Below, piece after piece: positions 19,119 through 27,700 of a DNA stretch of 64,000 nt. This stretch comes from Luteolibacter sp. SL250 (GTDB taxonomy: Bacteria > Verrucomicrobiota > Verrucomicrobiia > Verrucomicrobiales > Akkermansiaceae). The stretch's first letter is position 1; each line of letters starts with the position of its first letter. The position numbers were made by a program, and so were the translations under genes. Location of the stretch: NCBI RefSeq assembly GCF_026625605.1, contig NZ_CP113054.1, forward strand, positions 1,798,001-1,862,000, in the 5' to 3' direction. The notes under the pieces are model-generated. The model had not been told where the DNA came from. It ran no database searches and saw only the letters and a program-made list of their open reading frames with translations.

Positions 19119-19364
19119 TCAGGAGAGCAGGCGGTGGTATTCCGCTTCGGTTTCCGGGGACCAGGGCTGCGGGTGCTCCGCGATCCAGCGGGCACGGTCT
19201 GCCGTCCATTGGTTGAGGGGCGAAGAGGGAAGGGAGTCGGCGAGACGGAAAGTGACGAAGTAGGTTTTTCCATCCTGCTGCCAATGGGGGAGATGGCGGC
19301 GTGTCTTGTCAATGGGGGCCTCACCGCTGAGAAAACGGAGGTCGGACCACTGGAAGGAAGACAT
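19119..19364 (-). pseudogene. Truncated REP-associated tyrosine transposase (RAYT) N-terminus
   Basis: An 81-codon frame contains RRHLPHWQQDGKTYFVTFRLADSLP, the characteristic N-terminus of RAYT / Y1-transposase-like proteins that process REP hairpins. Intact members continue for another 100 or more residues with a histidine pair and a catalytic Tyr. Here the frame stops after EAEYHRLLS, exactly where a family-A repeat begins. No catalytic residues remain, so it cannot act as a transposase. The flanking by two family-A pairs (19025-19117 and 19390-19479) indicates a remnant of the element that once mobilised this repeat family, or a repeat inserted into the gene. Confidence 0.8.
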
Positions 19365-19389
19365 GAGGAAAGATAGGAGGGGATGGAAG

Positions 19390-19479
19390 AAAGGAGGGCA
19401 AGCCTCCGGATTGCCTCATCATGAATGGCAAGCCGCGGGATGTTTTTTGGGGAGGCAATCCGGAGGCTTGCCTTCCTTT
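19390..19479. repeat. Family-A twin-hairpin element 3
   Basis: Arms at 19390-19415 and 19454-19479 form the same 26-bp inverted pair with one mismatch, separated by 38 bp. It lies between the RAYT remnant's 5' side and the stop of the methyltransferase gene at 19483. Confidence 0.85.
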
Positions 19480-19482
19480 CCC

Positions 19483-20655
19483 TTATCCCACCACCCGGCT
19501 CCAGAGCAGCTTGAGGTAGCGGCTTTCCGGGTAGTTGGAAAGGGTGGGGTGGTCAGGGCCGGCTCCCGTGCGGTCGAAGATCTGCAGGCGCTTGTTCAGG
19601 CGATGCGCGCCGCCGGTGATGATGCGCTCGTGTTCCTCCACGGAAAGCTGGCCGGAGCAGGAACAGGTGACGTAAAGGCCGTCCTTCTCGACGAGCTGGA
19701 GTGCCAGCTTGTTGAGGTCGGCGTATTTCGCCACGCCCGTTTCATCCTCGCGGCCGTGGATGAACTTCGGCGGGTCCGCGATGACGAGGTCCCACTTGCG
19801 GCCGTTCTCGATCATGGTGCGCACCCAGGTGAAGGCGTCCGCGTGGGTGAACTTCACCTTCGCGGAGTTCAGGTTCGCGTTTCGCTTCGCCATTTCCACG
19901 GCGGTTTCGTCCAGGTCCACGGCGGTGACGTCCTTCGCCCCGGCGAGGGCGGCGGAGACGGAGAAGCCGCCGGTGTAGCAGCAGAGGTCCAGCACGGACC
20001 GGCCCTCCGCCAGCGCGCCGAATTTTTTCCGGTTGTCCCGCTGGTCGCAGAAGAAGCCCGTCTTGTGCCCGTCGGTGAAGTCCACCTCGTAGCGGATGCC
20101 GTGTTCGCGGATCTTCACCGTGCGGAACTTGTCGGACTCCACGCCGCCGCTGCGCGGGATGCCCTCCACCCGGGCCAGATCCGGATCGACACGGACGACC
20201 ATGCGCTTCGTGCCGAAGGATTCATGGAGCAGCGGCAGCCAGCCGCCGAGGCGCTGCCAGGCGGCCAGGTTGGTGATCTCCACGGACAGCACGTCCGCGA
20301 ACTTGTCCGCCACCATGCCGGGGAGGAAATCCGCGTCGCCGTGGACGGCCCGGTAGCTGTCCGTCTCCGCGTCCAGCTTGTGGATCTCCCGGCGCAGGGA
20401 GGCCGCACGGCGGATGGCGGTTTCGAAAAATGACTCGTCCAGATCCTCGAGCGAGTGGCTCACCACCCGCAGCGGCATGCGCGACTTCGGGTTCCAGAAG
20501 CCCCAGCCGAACCGCGTGCCTTCCTTGCCCAGCACCTCCACGAACGAACCCGGGTCCGCATCGCGCGAGACCTCGCCGATCATTTTCGGCCAGATGGAGG
20601 GGTGGAAGGACTGGTACTTGAGTTGGACGGTCGGCACGCGGGTGAGGATGAACAT
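19483..20655 (-). CDS. Class I SAM-dependent rRNA methyltransferase, RlmI-like
   Basis: The 390-aa protein has an N-terminal PUA-like domain (VQLKYQSFHPSIWPKMI... VLGKEGTRFGWGFWNPKSR) and a C-terminal Rossmann methyltransferase. Motifs are FFCDQRDNRKKF, VLDLCCYTGGFSVSAALAGA (SAM loop), VIADPPKF (motif IV) and VTCSCSGQLS. This is the RlmI / 23S rRNA m5C1962 layout; the exact target base is inferred. The N-terminus overlaps a heptamer array, so several ATGs are possible; the one giving MFILTRVPTVQL is used. Confidence 0.85.
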   Translation of the reverse strand: MFILTRVPTVQLKYQSFHPSIWPKMIGEVSRDADPGSFVEVLGKEGTRFGWGFWNPKSRMPLRVVSHSLEDLDESFFETAIRRAASLRREIHKLDAETDSYRAVHGDADFLPGMVADKFADVLSVEITNLAAWQRLGGWLPLLHESFGTKRMVVRVDPDLARVEGIPRSGGVESDKFRTVKIREHGIRYEVDFTDGHKTGFFCDQRDNRKKFGALAEGRSVLDLCCYTGGFSVSAALAGAKDVTAVDLDETAVEMAKRNANLNSAKVKFTHADAFTWVRTMIENGRKWDLVIADPPKFIHGREDETGVAKYADLNKLALQLVEKDGLYVTCSCSGQLSVEEHERIITGGAHRLNKRLQIFDRTGAGPDHPTLSNYPESRYLKLLWSRVVG

Positions 20656-20685
20656 CGAACATCGAACGTCCAACATTGAACGCTG
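20651..20685. repeat. Heptamer tandem array at a gene start
   Basis: Five consecutive 7-bp units AACATCG, AACATCG, AACGTCC, AACATTG, AACGCTG. The array covers alternative start codons of the RlmI-like gene on the minus strand. Because seven is not a multiple of three, unit gain or loss would shift the frame of an upstream start but not of the chosen one. Confidence 0.75.
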
Positions 20686-20743
20686 AAGTGAAGATTTTCG
20701 TGGCTGGAGTTGTCAGGTTGGGGGATCTGGCAAGGATAAGCGG

Positions 20744-21922
20744 ATGAAAATGCACCGCATCCTGGCTGAGGCCGCTTCGACCATCGCGAAATCGGTCTTC
20801 CGGGAGTTCAAAGTCCTGGACCATGAGCTGGCGGCGGCGTTCGAGGAAAACCCGAAGTGGGGCAAGCGGGACCGAGGTTTCATCGCGGAGACCGTGTTCG
20901 AGGTGGTGCGCTGGCGACGGGCGCTGGGCTTCCTGGTGGACAGCGAGGAAACCACCGCCCTGTGCGCGGCGCAGTGGGTCCGCATGGGCTATGAACTGCC
21001 GGAGTGGTGGAAATACAATGGCCGTGGCGCGGAGGAGATCGCCTCCCGGCAGGACCTGCTGGCGGACCAGCCGCGCGCCGTGCGGGAGTCCATCCCGGAC
21101 TGGCTGGACCAGCTTGCTTTCTCCGAGCTGGGAGACGCCTGGGACGCGGAAATTTCCGCCCTCAACGAGCGCGCCGCCGTCTATCTGCGGGTGAACACGC
21201 TCAAGACCACGCGCGAAAAAGCCATGGAATGGCTGGCGAAGGAAGGCGTGGAAACCTCACCCGTGGACGGCGTGCCGGACGCCCTGGTGCTGGCCCCCGG
21301 AAAGGCCCTGCCGAAGCCGCTGCGCTACGACGGTCGGATCGAGATCCAGGACGCGGGCTCCCAGCTCATCGCCGGCATGGTGGCTCCGCAGCCCGGAGAC
21401 CGGGTGATCGACGCCTGCTCCGGTGCCGGTGGAAAGGCACTGCACCTCGCCGCCCTGATGGAGAACCAGGGCCGCATCTACGGCATGGATGTGGATGGGA
21501 AGAAGCTCAAGGAACTGGAGAAACGCGCCACCCGCGCCGGTGCGAAGTGCGTGACCACCCGCCTCATCAGCGAGACCACGGCGGACGAGTTCGGTCCCAT
21601 CGCGGACCGTCTGCTCATCGACGCGCCTTGCTCCGGACTCGGCACGCTCAAGCGCCAGCCTGATCTCAAGTGGCGGTTGAAGCCCGCCGCGCTCGAGCGG
21701 GTCCGCACCATCCAGGCGGAGCTGCTCCAAGAGTACCCGAAGATGCTGAAAGCCCGCGGCCGCCTCGTCTATGCCACCTGCTCCGTCCTGCCATCGGAGA
21801 ACCGCAGGCAGGTGGACAAGCTGCTGGAAGGTGGGGCTTTCGAGTTGCTGGAGGACCGCGCCATCTCACCAGCGGAACTCGGCTTCGACGGATTTTATGG
21901 AGCCGTGCTGCTGAAGAAGTAA
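20744..21922 (+). CDS. RsmB-like RNA m5C methyltransferase
   Basis: The 392-aa protein is of the NOL1/NOP2/Sun class. An N-terminal helical region resembles NusB (HELAAAFEENPKWGKRDRGFIAETVFEVVR). The methyltransferase domain has VIDACSGAGGKALHLAALM, LLIDAPCSGLGTLKRQPDLKWR (first Cys) and LVYATCSVLPSENRRQ (nucleophilic Cys). A second, better RsmB match is encoded at 31.0-32.2 kb, so this paralog may target another rRNA position. It diverges from the RlmI-like gene across 88 bp. Its stop codon lies within a family-B repeat arm. Confidence 0.9.
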   Translation: MKMHRILAEAASTIAKSVFREFKVLDHELAAAFEENPKWGKRDRGFIAETVFEVVRWRRALGFLVDSEETTALCAAQWVRMGYELPEWWKYNGRGAEEIASRQDLLADQPRAVRESIPDWLDQLAFSELGDAWDAEISALNERAAVYLRVNTLKTTREKAMEWLAKEGVETSPVDGVPDALVLAPGKALPKPLRYDGRIEIQDAGSQLIAGMVAPQPGDRVIDACSGAGGKALHLAALMENQGRIYGMDVDGKKLKELEKRATRAGAKCVTTRLISETTADEFGPIADRLLIDAPCSGLGTLKRQPDLKWRLKPAALERVRTIQAELLQEYPKMLKARGRLVYATCSVLPSENRRQVDKLLEGGAFELLEDRAISPAELGFDGFYGAVLLKK

Positions 21923-22066
21923 GGAGGGAGGACACTCTTGTCCTCCGGCGGCATTGGCGAGCCACAAAGGAGTTTTCAGGGAAGAGAAGAAGCTGACCGC
22001 CAATCGAGAGCCCTTCGTTACGGGTTCCCATTGCAGCCGGTGGACAAGAGTGTCCACCCTCCTTAC
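21919..22066. repeat. Family-B twin-hairpin element 1
   Basis: The left arm (21919-21949, core GGACACTCTTGTCC) and right arm (22036-22066) are inverted copies of 31 bp. The heads differ by a compensated pair: GAGGACA...TGTCCTC on the left, GTGGACA...TGTCCAC on the right. The interior contains GAGAAGAAGCTGACCGCC, shared with the element at 32.3 kb. The left arm includes the TAA stop of the preceding methyltransferase gene. Confidence 0.8.
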
Positions 22067-22068
22067 TC

Positions 22069-22257
22069 TCAATCCCCGTCCTTCGCATTTTTGCGGAGCT
22101 GCTTCTCGAACTTCATCGGCTTGCAGAGGACGTAGGGGATGTTCGCGACGCGGGCGCACTTCCGGCAGAAGAACTCCGGGTTCCGGGTCAGTTCGAGAAG
22201 CTCCTCCGCACGTTCACGGATCTCGTGTTTCGACCAATCGCAGAGCGTTTCCGACAT
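22069..22257 (-). CDS. Small Cys-containing hypothetical protein
   Basis: The 62-aa product MSETLCDWSKHEIRERAEEL... has a helical N-terminal half and a CRKC pair (FFCRKCARVANIPYVLCKP) followed by a third Cys, so a small metal-binding or zinc-ribbon-like fold is possible. The C-terminus is basic (KFEKQLRKNAKDGD). No family recognised. It is divergent from dps and starts about 70 nt from the dyad in the dps upstream region. Confidence 0.65.
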   Translation of the reverse strand: MSETLCDWSKHEIRERAEELLELTRNPEFFCRKCARVANIPYVLCKPMKFEKQLRKNAKDGD

Positions 22258-22329
22258 CGTTTCACACAAAGTCAACCAGCCGCCGGGAGAGTCAAGAAAA
22301 CGCCGAAAATTGTCACGTTCGCGCGAATC

Positions 22330-22410
22330 ATTCTCAATAAGAGAATGCGCGAAATTGGTTGAAATACCAACGAATTTTTCACTTGCGGGTCATCAAAACA
22401 GGGGCATATT
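22330..22410 (+). promoter_or_regulatory. dps upstream region with two dyads and a possible promoter
   Basis: ATTCTC-AATAA-GAGAAT (22330-22346) is a perfect 6-5-6 dyad that looks like a Fur/PerR-type site when read on the other strand (TTGAGAATGATT). TTGGT-N6-ACCAA (22355-22370) is a second dyad. A weak promoter could be TTGCGG (22383) and CATATT (22405) with 16-bp spacing, 53 bp before dps. Regulation of dps by an iron or peroxide sensor would fit; this is inference. Confidence 0.4.
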
Positions 22411-22462
22411 GAGACTAACCAAGCGGCTCGATCCCACCGCCTTCCCAAGACAACTCAGCACC

Positions 22463-22936
22463 ATGAAAACACAGACGAAATCAGCCACCAAGAACGACGC
22501 GGTTGTGAAAGGCCTCACCACCCTCCTGGCGGACTCCTACGCCCTTCTCGGCCAGACCCACATCGCCCACTGGAACGTGGAAGGCCCGGCGTTCTTCTCC
22601 CTGCACACCGCTTTCCAGACCCAGTATGAGGAACTCTTCGAAGCCGTCGATGAGATCGCCGAGCGGATCCGCGGTCTGAACGTGCTCGCCCCAGGCGGCC
22701 TGAAGACCCTCGCCTCGCTGTCCTCCATCACGGAGCTGGCCGCCGAGCCGATGCCCGCGAAAGACTTCGTCGCGCACCTCATCGAAGGTCACGAAACCGT
22801 CGTCACCAACGCGACCTCCGCCCGCAAGGCCGCAGAGGACGCCGGTGACCTGGAAACCCAGGACCTCATCATCAAGCGCATTCAGACCCACGAGAAGACC
22901 TTGTGGATGCTGCGCTCCTTCCTGAAAAATCTCTGA
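22463..22936 (+). CDS. dps: Dps ferritin-like DNA-protecting protein
   Basis: The 157-aa four-helix protein forms a dodecamer that oxidises and stores iron and shields DNA. The ferroxidase helix is HIAHWNVEGPAFFSLHTAFQTQYEELFEAVDEIAERI, with the His, Asp and Glu ligands in the usual spacing. A Lys/Thr-rich N-terminal tail (MKTQTKSATKND) resembles the DNA-contact tail of enteric Dps. The ATG is the only one that gives this tail; an open frame upstream is not Dps-like. A strong terminator follows. OxyR is encoded 37 kb away in the same window. Confidence 0.95.
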   Translation: MKTQTKSATKNDAVVKGLTTLLADSYALLGQTHIAHWNVEGPAFFSLHTAFQTQYEELFEAVDEIAERIRGLNVLAPGGLKTLASLSSITELAAEPMPAKDFVAHLIEGHETVVTNATSARKAAEDAGDLETQDLIIKRIQTHEKTLWMLRSFLKNL

Positions 22937-22961
22937 GCCTGCGACGCTCCGCGATATACCC

Positions 22962-22996
22962 ACCCGCACCCGCCCCCATAGCGGCTGCGGGTTTTT
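22962..22996 (+). terminator. Intrinsic terminator of dps
   Basis: Stem ACCCGCA / TGCGGGT with an inner CCGC/GCGG pairing, followed by TTTTT, 26 nt after the dps stop. Confidence 0.8.
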
Positions 22997-23073
22997 CGTG
23001 CCGTGGTGGAATGGCTGGGAGGGAGCGCATTTCCCCTCGCCCATGAATGCGCGGACCGTTCATGCTGGCTGGC

Positions 23074-23655
23074 ATGACATGGCAGGAACAGTTGGTTGCG
23101 GAGTTGCGGGCGGTGGACCGTGAGCAGGCGACCCACGGCCTTTACGGATTGCGGGAGGCCATGAAGAAAGGAAACCGGCTACCATTTCTGGCCACGCTCC
23201 TTTTCGAGAAGCCGCCGGAGACCAACCTCCTCCAGCGGCTGGGTATGGAGGGAAGGGGGAGTTCGTACAGCGAAACAGCTTCGTTCACGCTGACGGATGG
23301 TATGCGGGCGGATCTGGAAATTCTCACCCACGCCTCCACGAAGGTCCGCCACTACGGCGACTCCTACGTTCTGGATCGGGCGCATGGGAAGAAAAGTGCC
23401 ATCCATCCGGATCTGGAGTCCATCGTGCCGAAACTAGCGGCTGGGAGGGGATACTCCGCCAAACGCATGAACGCCCTCCTGTTCATCACCCACGCACCCA
23501 CGGAGCGGCAGCTCAAGGCGGGGTTGGGCCGGGCAATCACGCCGGAGTTCATGGACCGCTATCAGGTCTCGCTGGTCTTTGATATCTGGGAGGATATCTA
23601 CCGGAGAGGTTTTCATTCGGGTATCTTCCTCTGGACCGCGGAGTCCAGCAGATGA
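23074..23655 (+). CDS. Conserved hypothetical protein, soluble
   Basis: The 193-aa product MTWQEQLVAELRAVDREQ... lacks a signal peptide or TM segment. It appears mixed alpha/beta, with RGYSAKRMNALLFITHAP and YQVSLVFDIWEDIYRRGFHSGIFLWT near the C-terminus. No family recognised. Two in-frame ATGs lie 4 and 9 codons upstream; the one used gives the most ordinary N-terminus. It is convergent with the methyltransferase gene 14 bp downstream. Confidence 0.6.
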   Translation: MTWQEQLVAELRAVDREQATHGLYGLREAMKKGNRLPFLATLLFEKPPETNLLQRLGMEGRGSSYSETASFTLTDGMRADLEILTHASTKVRHYGDSYVLDRAHGKKSAIHPDLESIVPKLAAGRGYSAKRMNALLFITHAPTERQLKAGLGRAITPEFMDRYQVSLVFDIWEDIYRRGFHSGIFLWTAESSR

Positions 23656-23669
23656 AGCAGGGCCACCGC

Positions 23670-24560
23670 TCACTCCAGCCAGACGGACTTCAGATACGGC
23701 TCGCCGGTGAAGTCGGAGGGCATGGTGGAATGGGAGGCCTTCATCCCACGGCGGACGGAGGTGAGGAGCTGCCGCTCGAAGGCGGACGGCGGCAGTTTTT
23801 TGAAGTTCGTGCAGCAGAGGATCCAGCCGCCGGGGGCCAGCACGCTGGCGGCCAGCGCGGCCAGCTCGCCGAAGTCATTCTCCACACGGAAGACCTTGCC
23901 CTTTTCATCCCGTGAGAACGTCGGCGGGTCGAGGACGATGCCATCGAACCTGCGCTCCTGTTTCGCGAAGCGGCGCAGCCAGTGGAACGTGTCGCCCTTG
24001 CAGAAATGATGGGCGGCGGGGTCGATGCCGTTGTGGGAGAGGTTCCGCTTCGCCCAGTCCAGATAGGGTTGGGAGAGGTCCAGGGTGGTGGTCTCCGCAC
24101 CGGCGGCGGCGGCGGCCACGGAGAAGGCACCCGTGTAGGAGAACGTGTTTAGCAGTCGCAGCCCGGTGCCCATCCGGCGACGCACCTCCGCGCGGTTGTC
24201 CCGCTGGTCCAGGAAGATGCCCTGGGAGTAGCCGGACTGGAAGGAGATCTCGAAGTTCAGGCCGTTCTCCCGCGCGAGGAACGGTCCGTCCGTGACCGGG
24301 CCGCTGAAGTGGGCGGGGGAGTCCTTCTGGTGCTGGTCCAGGTGCTTCCAGTGGACGGACTGCGGCTGGTCGCGCAGCCAGCGACCGAACTCCGGCGGGA
24401 TCGTCCGGCCCGTGGTGGACACCAGCCAGCGGTCCGCGAAGGTCTCCAGGAAAACGCCCGGCACCCCATCTCCGCTGCCGTCGATGAGCCGCAGGGCATC
24501 GGTCATTCCATCAGGCAGGGGCTGGCGCTTGCGGATCGCGGTCGTGAAAGGGTCGGGCAT
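23670..24560 (-). CDS. Class I SAM-dependent methyltransferase, RlmI/RlmK-like
   Basis: The 296-aa protein has a short N-terminal region (DALRLIDGSGDGVPGVFLETFADRWLV) like the PUA-linker domain of rRNA methyltransferases. The Rossmann domain contains FQSGYSQGIFLDQRDNRAEV, LLNTFSYTGAFSVAAAAAGA (SAM loop), GIVLDPPTFSRDEKGKVFR (motif IV) and ILCCTNFKKL. DQRDNR and NTFSYTG place it beside the RlmI-like gene at 19.5 kb. The likely role is 23S rRNA methylation; the target is unknown. The ATG at MPDPFTTAIRKRQ was chosen over an upstream extension that runs into repeat family D. Confidence 0.85.
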   Translation of the reverse strand: MPDPFTTAIRKRQPLPDGMTDALRLIDGSGDGVPGVFLETFADRWLVSTTGRTIPPEFGRWLRDQPQSVHWKHLDQHQKDSPAHFSGPVTDGPFLARENGLNFEISFQSGYSQGIFLDQRDNRAEVRRRMGTGLRLLNTFSYTGAFSVAAAAAGAETTTLDLSQPYLDWAKRNLSHNGIDPAAHHFCKGDTFHWLRRFAKQERRFDGIVLDPPTFSRDEKGKVFRVENDFGELAALAASVLAPGGWILCCTNFKKLPPSAFERQLLTSVRRGMKASHSTMPSDFTGEPYLKSVWLE

Positions 24561-24620
24561 CTGGCGGAGGGAGGATGGGTGGGGAATCCCCGCCGGGCGA
24601 GATCCAATATGGTAGGGTAG

Positions 24621-24774
24621 GTAGCGAAGGTCGTGAGACCTTCGGCTGGGTGAGTGGGTGGAATCCCAAGGCAAAGTTAGCTGAGGGACGTGATGGGAGG
24701 GGGAATCATCAGAGGACTGGAGTTCCGGGATGAGGGTGAGTTCTCACCGCCGAAGGTCTCACGACCTTCGCTAC
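24621..24774. repeat. Family-D twin-hairpin element
   Basis: Two 26-bp arms at 24621-24646 and 24749-24774 are exact reverse complements. Each contains the palindromic head CGAAGGTCGTGAGACCTTCG. The 102-bp interior has no coding signal. It occupies the space between the start of the methyltransferase gene and the stop of the DUF1553 gene. Confidence 0.85.
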
Positions 24775-24794
24775 TCCCTTGCCTTCGCCCCCGC

Positions 24795-27700
24795 CTACCT
24801 CGTCACCGCCTCATCCAGATTCAGGATCTGGCTGGTAAGCAAGGTCCAGGCGGCGAGTTCCGCGGGTGGGAGGGCGGCGTCGGGAGGAGTGCCGCCGGTG
24901 GCCAGCAGTTCGGCGGCGGCTTTGGGATCCTTCGTGAACGATGCGCTGATGTCGGTGAACGTGCGGGTGATGATCTTCCTTTCCTCCGCGTCCAGCGGGC
25001 GGTTGAGCAGGCGTGCGGTAATGAAGTCGAGCCGCGCGGCGGGATCTGCGGAGGCTTTCATCGCGTGGGTGGCGAGCTGCCTGGCGGACTCGACGAACTG
25101 CGGGTCATTGAGCAGGACCAGCGCCTGCAGCGGCGTGTTCGTCTGGTCGCGGCGGACGCAGGTGACCTCGCGGGACGGGGCGTTCAGGATCTCCATGGAA
25201 GCCGGCGGCGCGGTGCGTTTCCAGAAGGTGTAGACGGAGCGCCGGTAGAGGCCCTCGCCGCTGTCTTCCTTGTAGGAACGGGTGTTGGACTGCGGCATGG
25301 CGACGGCTTCCCAGATGCCTTCCGGCTGGTAGGGCTTCGCTGGCGGGCCGCCGGTTTTCGCGGATAGCAGGCCGGAGGCGGACAGCGCCATGTCGCGCAG
25401 CACCTCCGCATCCATCCGCTGGCGCGGGCCGCGGGCCAGCAGCTTGTTGTAGGGATCCTTCTCCAGCTTCTCCGGGGAGATGGTGGCGGACTGGCGGTAG
25501 GTGGCGGAGGTGACGATGAGCTTCAGGATGTGGCGGTGGTCCCAGCCGGAGTCCATGAACTCGACGGCCAGCCAGTCCAGCAGCTTCGGGTGGGTGGGCC
25601 GCGCGCCCATGATGCCAAAGTCCCCGGCCGACTCGACGATGCCGGTGCCGAAAAACTGCTGCCATGCGCGGTTGACCGTGACCCGTGCAGTCAGCGGATT
25701 ACCCCGGTTCACCAACCATTTCGCGAGGTCCAGGCGGTCGTGCGGACCTTCCTCCGGGATGGCCGGGAGGGAGACGGGGATGTTCGCCGGGACAAGCGCA
25801 CCTTTCGAGGAATACACGCCGCGCTCCAGGATGTGGGCGGTGGCGGGGCTGTCCTTCTTTTCCTCCATGATGAGGGTCACGGACCCGCGCTGGCGGAGGG
25901 TGGTCTGCTCCGCGGTGAGCGGGGCCAGCGCTTTCAGGAGCGCCAGTGTCGGTTGGTCGTGGCCCGTCAGGTAGTGGTCGAAGAGAGCGGCGGTCTGCTC
26001 CTTCGTCCGTTGCTCCGCGGGGATGGAAAGGAAATGCTGGAGTTGGTTCTGCCCGCTGAACGCGGCGATCTCCCCGGCGGGGAGGATCCTGCGGTAGAAG
26101 CGGAAGTCCTGGATCGCCACGGTGCCGCCCAGCCGGTTCGCGCCGTCTTTCCGTGAGCCGATCCTCAGGCTGGCGTTGGTGGAGATGTCCTGCCCCAGCG
26201 TGTTCGGTTCCGGGCCTTTCTTCACCGCTTTGCCGTTGACGAAAAGCGTCAGCGTCCGGTGGGAGGCCTGGCTGCCGTCGAAGGTGACCATGACATGGTG
26301 CCACTTGCCGGGTTCCAGAGGTTCCGGCGCGACGATCTTGTTCGCGGCGTCCGGCCAGCGGTCGATGAAATGGGTGCCGACCTTCCCGTTCTCCAGCCAC
26401 AGGTCCCAGCCACGGTGCTGGTTCGCAGGGTCCATGCGGGCGATCACCGCGCCGCTGGGTGTCCCCTCGATGTAGAGATGCACTCCGAAGCTGACTTTCT
26501 CACTGCGGGAGATGGCTCCCACATCGCCCAGATCCGTCGTGGCGGAGCTGGCCAGCAGGGCGGGACCCAGCGGGCCGTCGCGGTGCCCGCCCGGGATGGT
26601 CCATTCCGTGGGCTTGCCCTCCACCGTGCCGCGGGAGATGGACTCTCCGGTATTGAGCGGGAGGTGGAGTGCCAGGGAAGGATCCGTCACATCCCCGGAG
26701 CCGATCTTCGCGTTCGCCAGCCATGCTCCGAAGTCCGCCTTCGCGGCGGATTTCCGGGCGGCGATTTCTCCGTCGATCTTCGCGATCTCCCCGGCAAGAC
26801 TCGTCCACCGCTCCCGGTCCGCGGGCAGCGGGGCGAAGATGTTCGGCGGATGCTCCGCATTATTGCCATCCATCGCCTTCATGGTGTTGTTCCGGAAGAA
26901 CGCGGCCATGGAGTAGAAGTCCGCCGTGCTCACCGGGTCGAACTTGTGGTCGTGGCAGGCGGCGCAGCCGGTGGTCAGGCCCAGCCAGACGGCGGACACC
27001 GTTTCCACGCGGTCCTTTGCGTAGATGGCCTCGTATTCCTCGGAAATGGCTCCGCCCTCGCCGGTGGTGGCCAGGCAGCGGTTGAAGCCGGTGGCGATCT
27101 TCTGCTCCAGCGTGGGGGAGGGCAGCAGATCCCCGGCGATTTGTTCGATGGTGAACCGGTCCCACTTCATGTTCGTGGCAAAGGCGTCCACCACCCAGTC
27201 GCGGTAGGGCCAGATGGCGCGGTAGTTGTCGATGTGGATGCCGTGGGTGTCCGCGTAGCGGGCGGCGTCCAGCCACAGCCGGGCCTGGTGTTCCGCGGCG
27301 GCGGGGGAGGCCAGCAGGGCGTCGATGACCGGTTCCGGGTCGGGCGCGGCGAGGAATTTCTCTGTTTCCTCCGGGGATGGGGGCAGGCCGGTCAGGTCCA
27401 GGTGCAGGCGGCGGAAAAAGCGCCGGGCTTCCTCCGGCGGGTTCGGGGGCAGGCCTTCCGTAGCGAGCCGGGCTTTGATGAAATGGTCGATGGCGTTCTC
27501 CCCGGCGGGCACGTCCGGCCGCACGGGCCGGATGAAGGACCAATGCGCCTGATACTCCGCGCCCTGCTGGATCCACCGCTCCACCAGGGAGATGTCACGC
27601 GCAGAGAGCTTCTTGTGGCTGGCCGGGGGAGGCATAACCTCCTGCTCATCCGTGGAGCGGATGAGCTTCATGAGCATGGATGCGGCGGCATCCCCCTTGA

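Noticed and set aside
19119-19364. A functional small protein gene rather than a RAYT remnant
   Set aside because: The similarity to RAYT N-termini and the abrupt stop at a repeat boundary fit a truncated transposase better, though expression of the fragment is not excluded.
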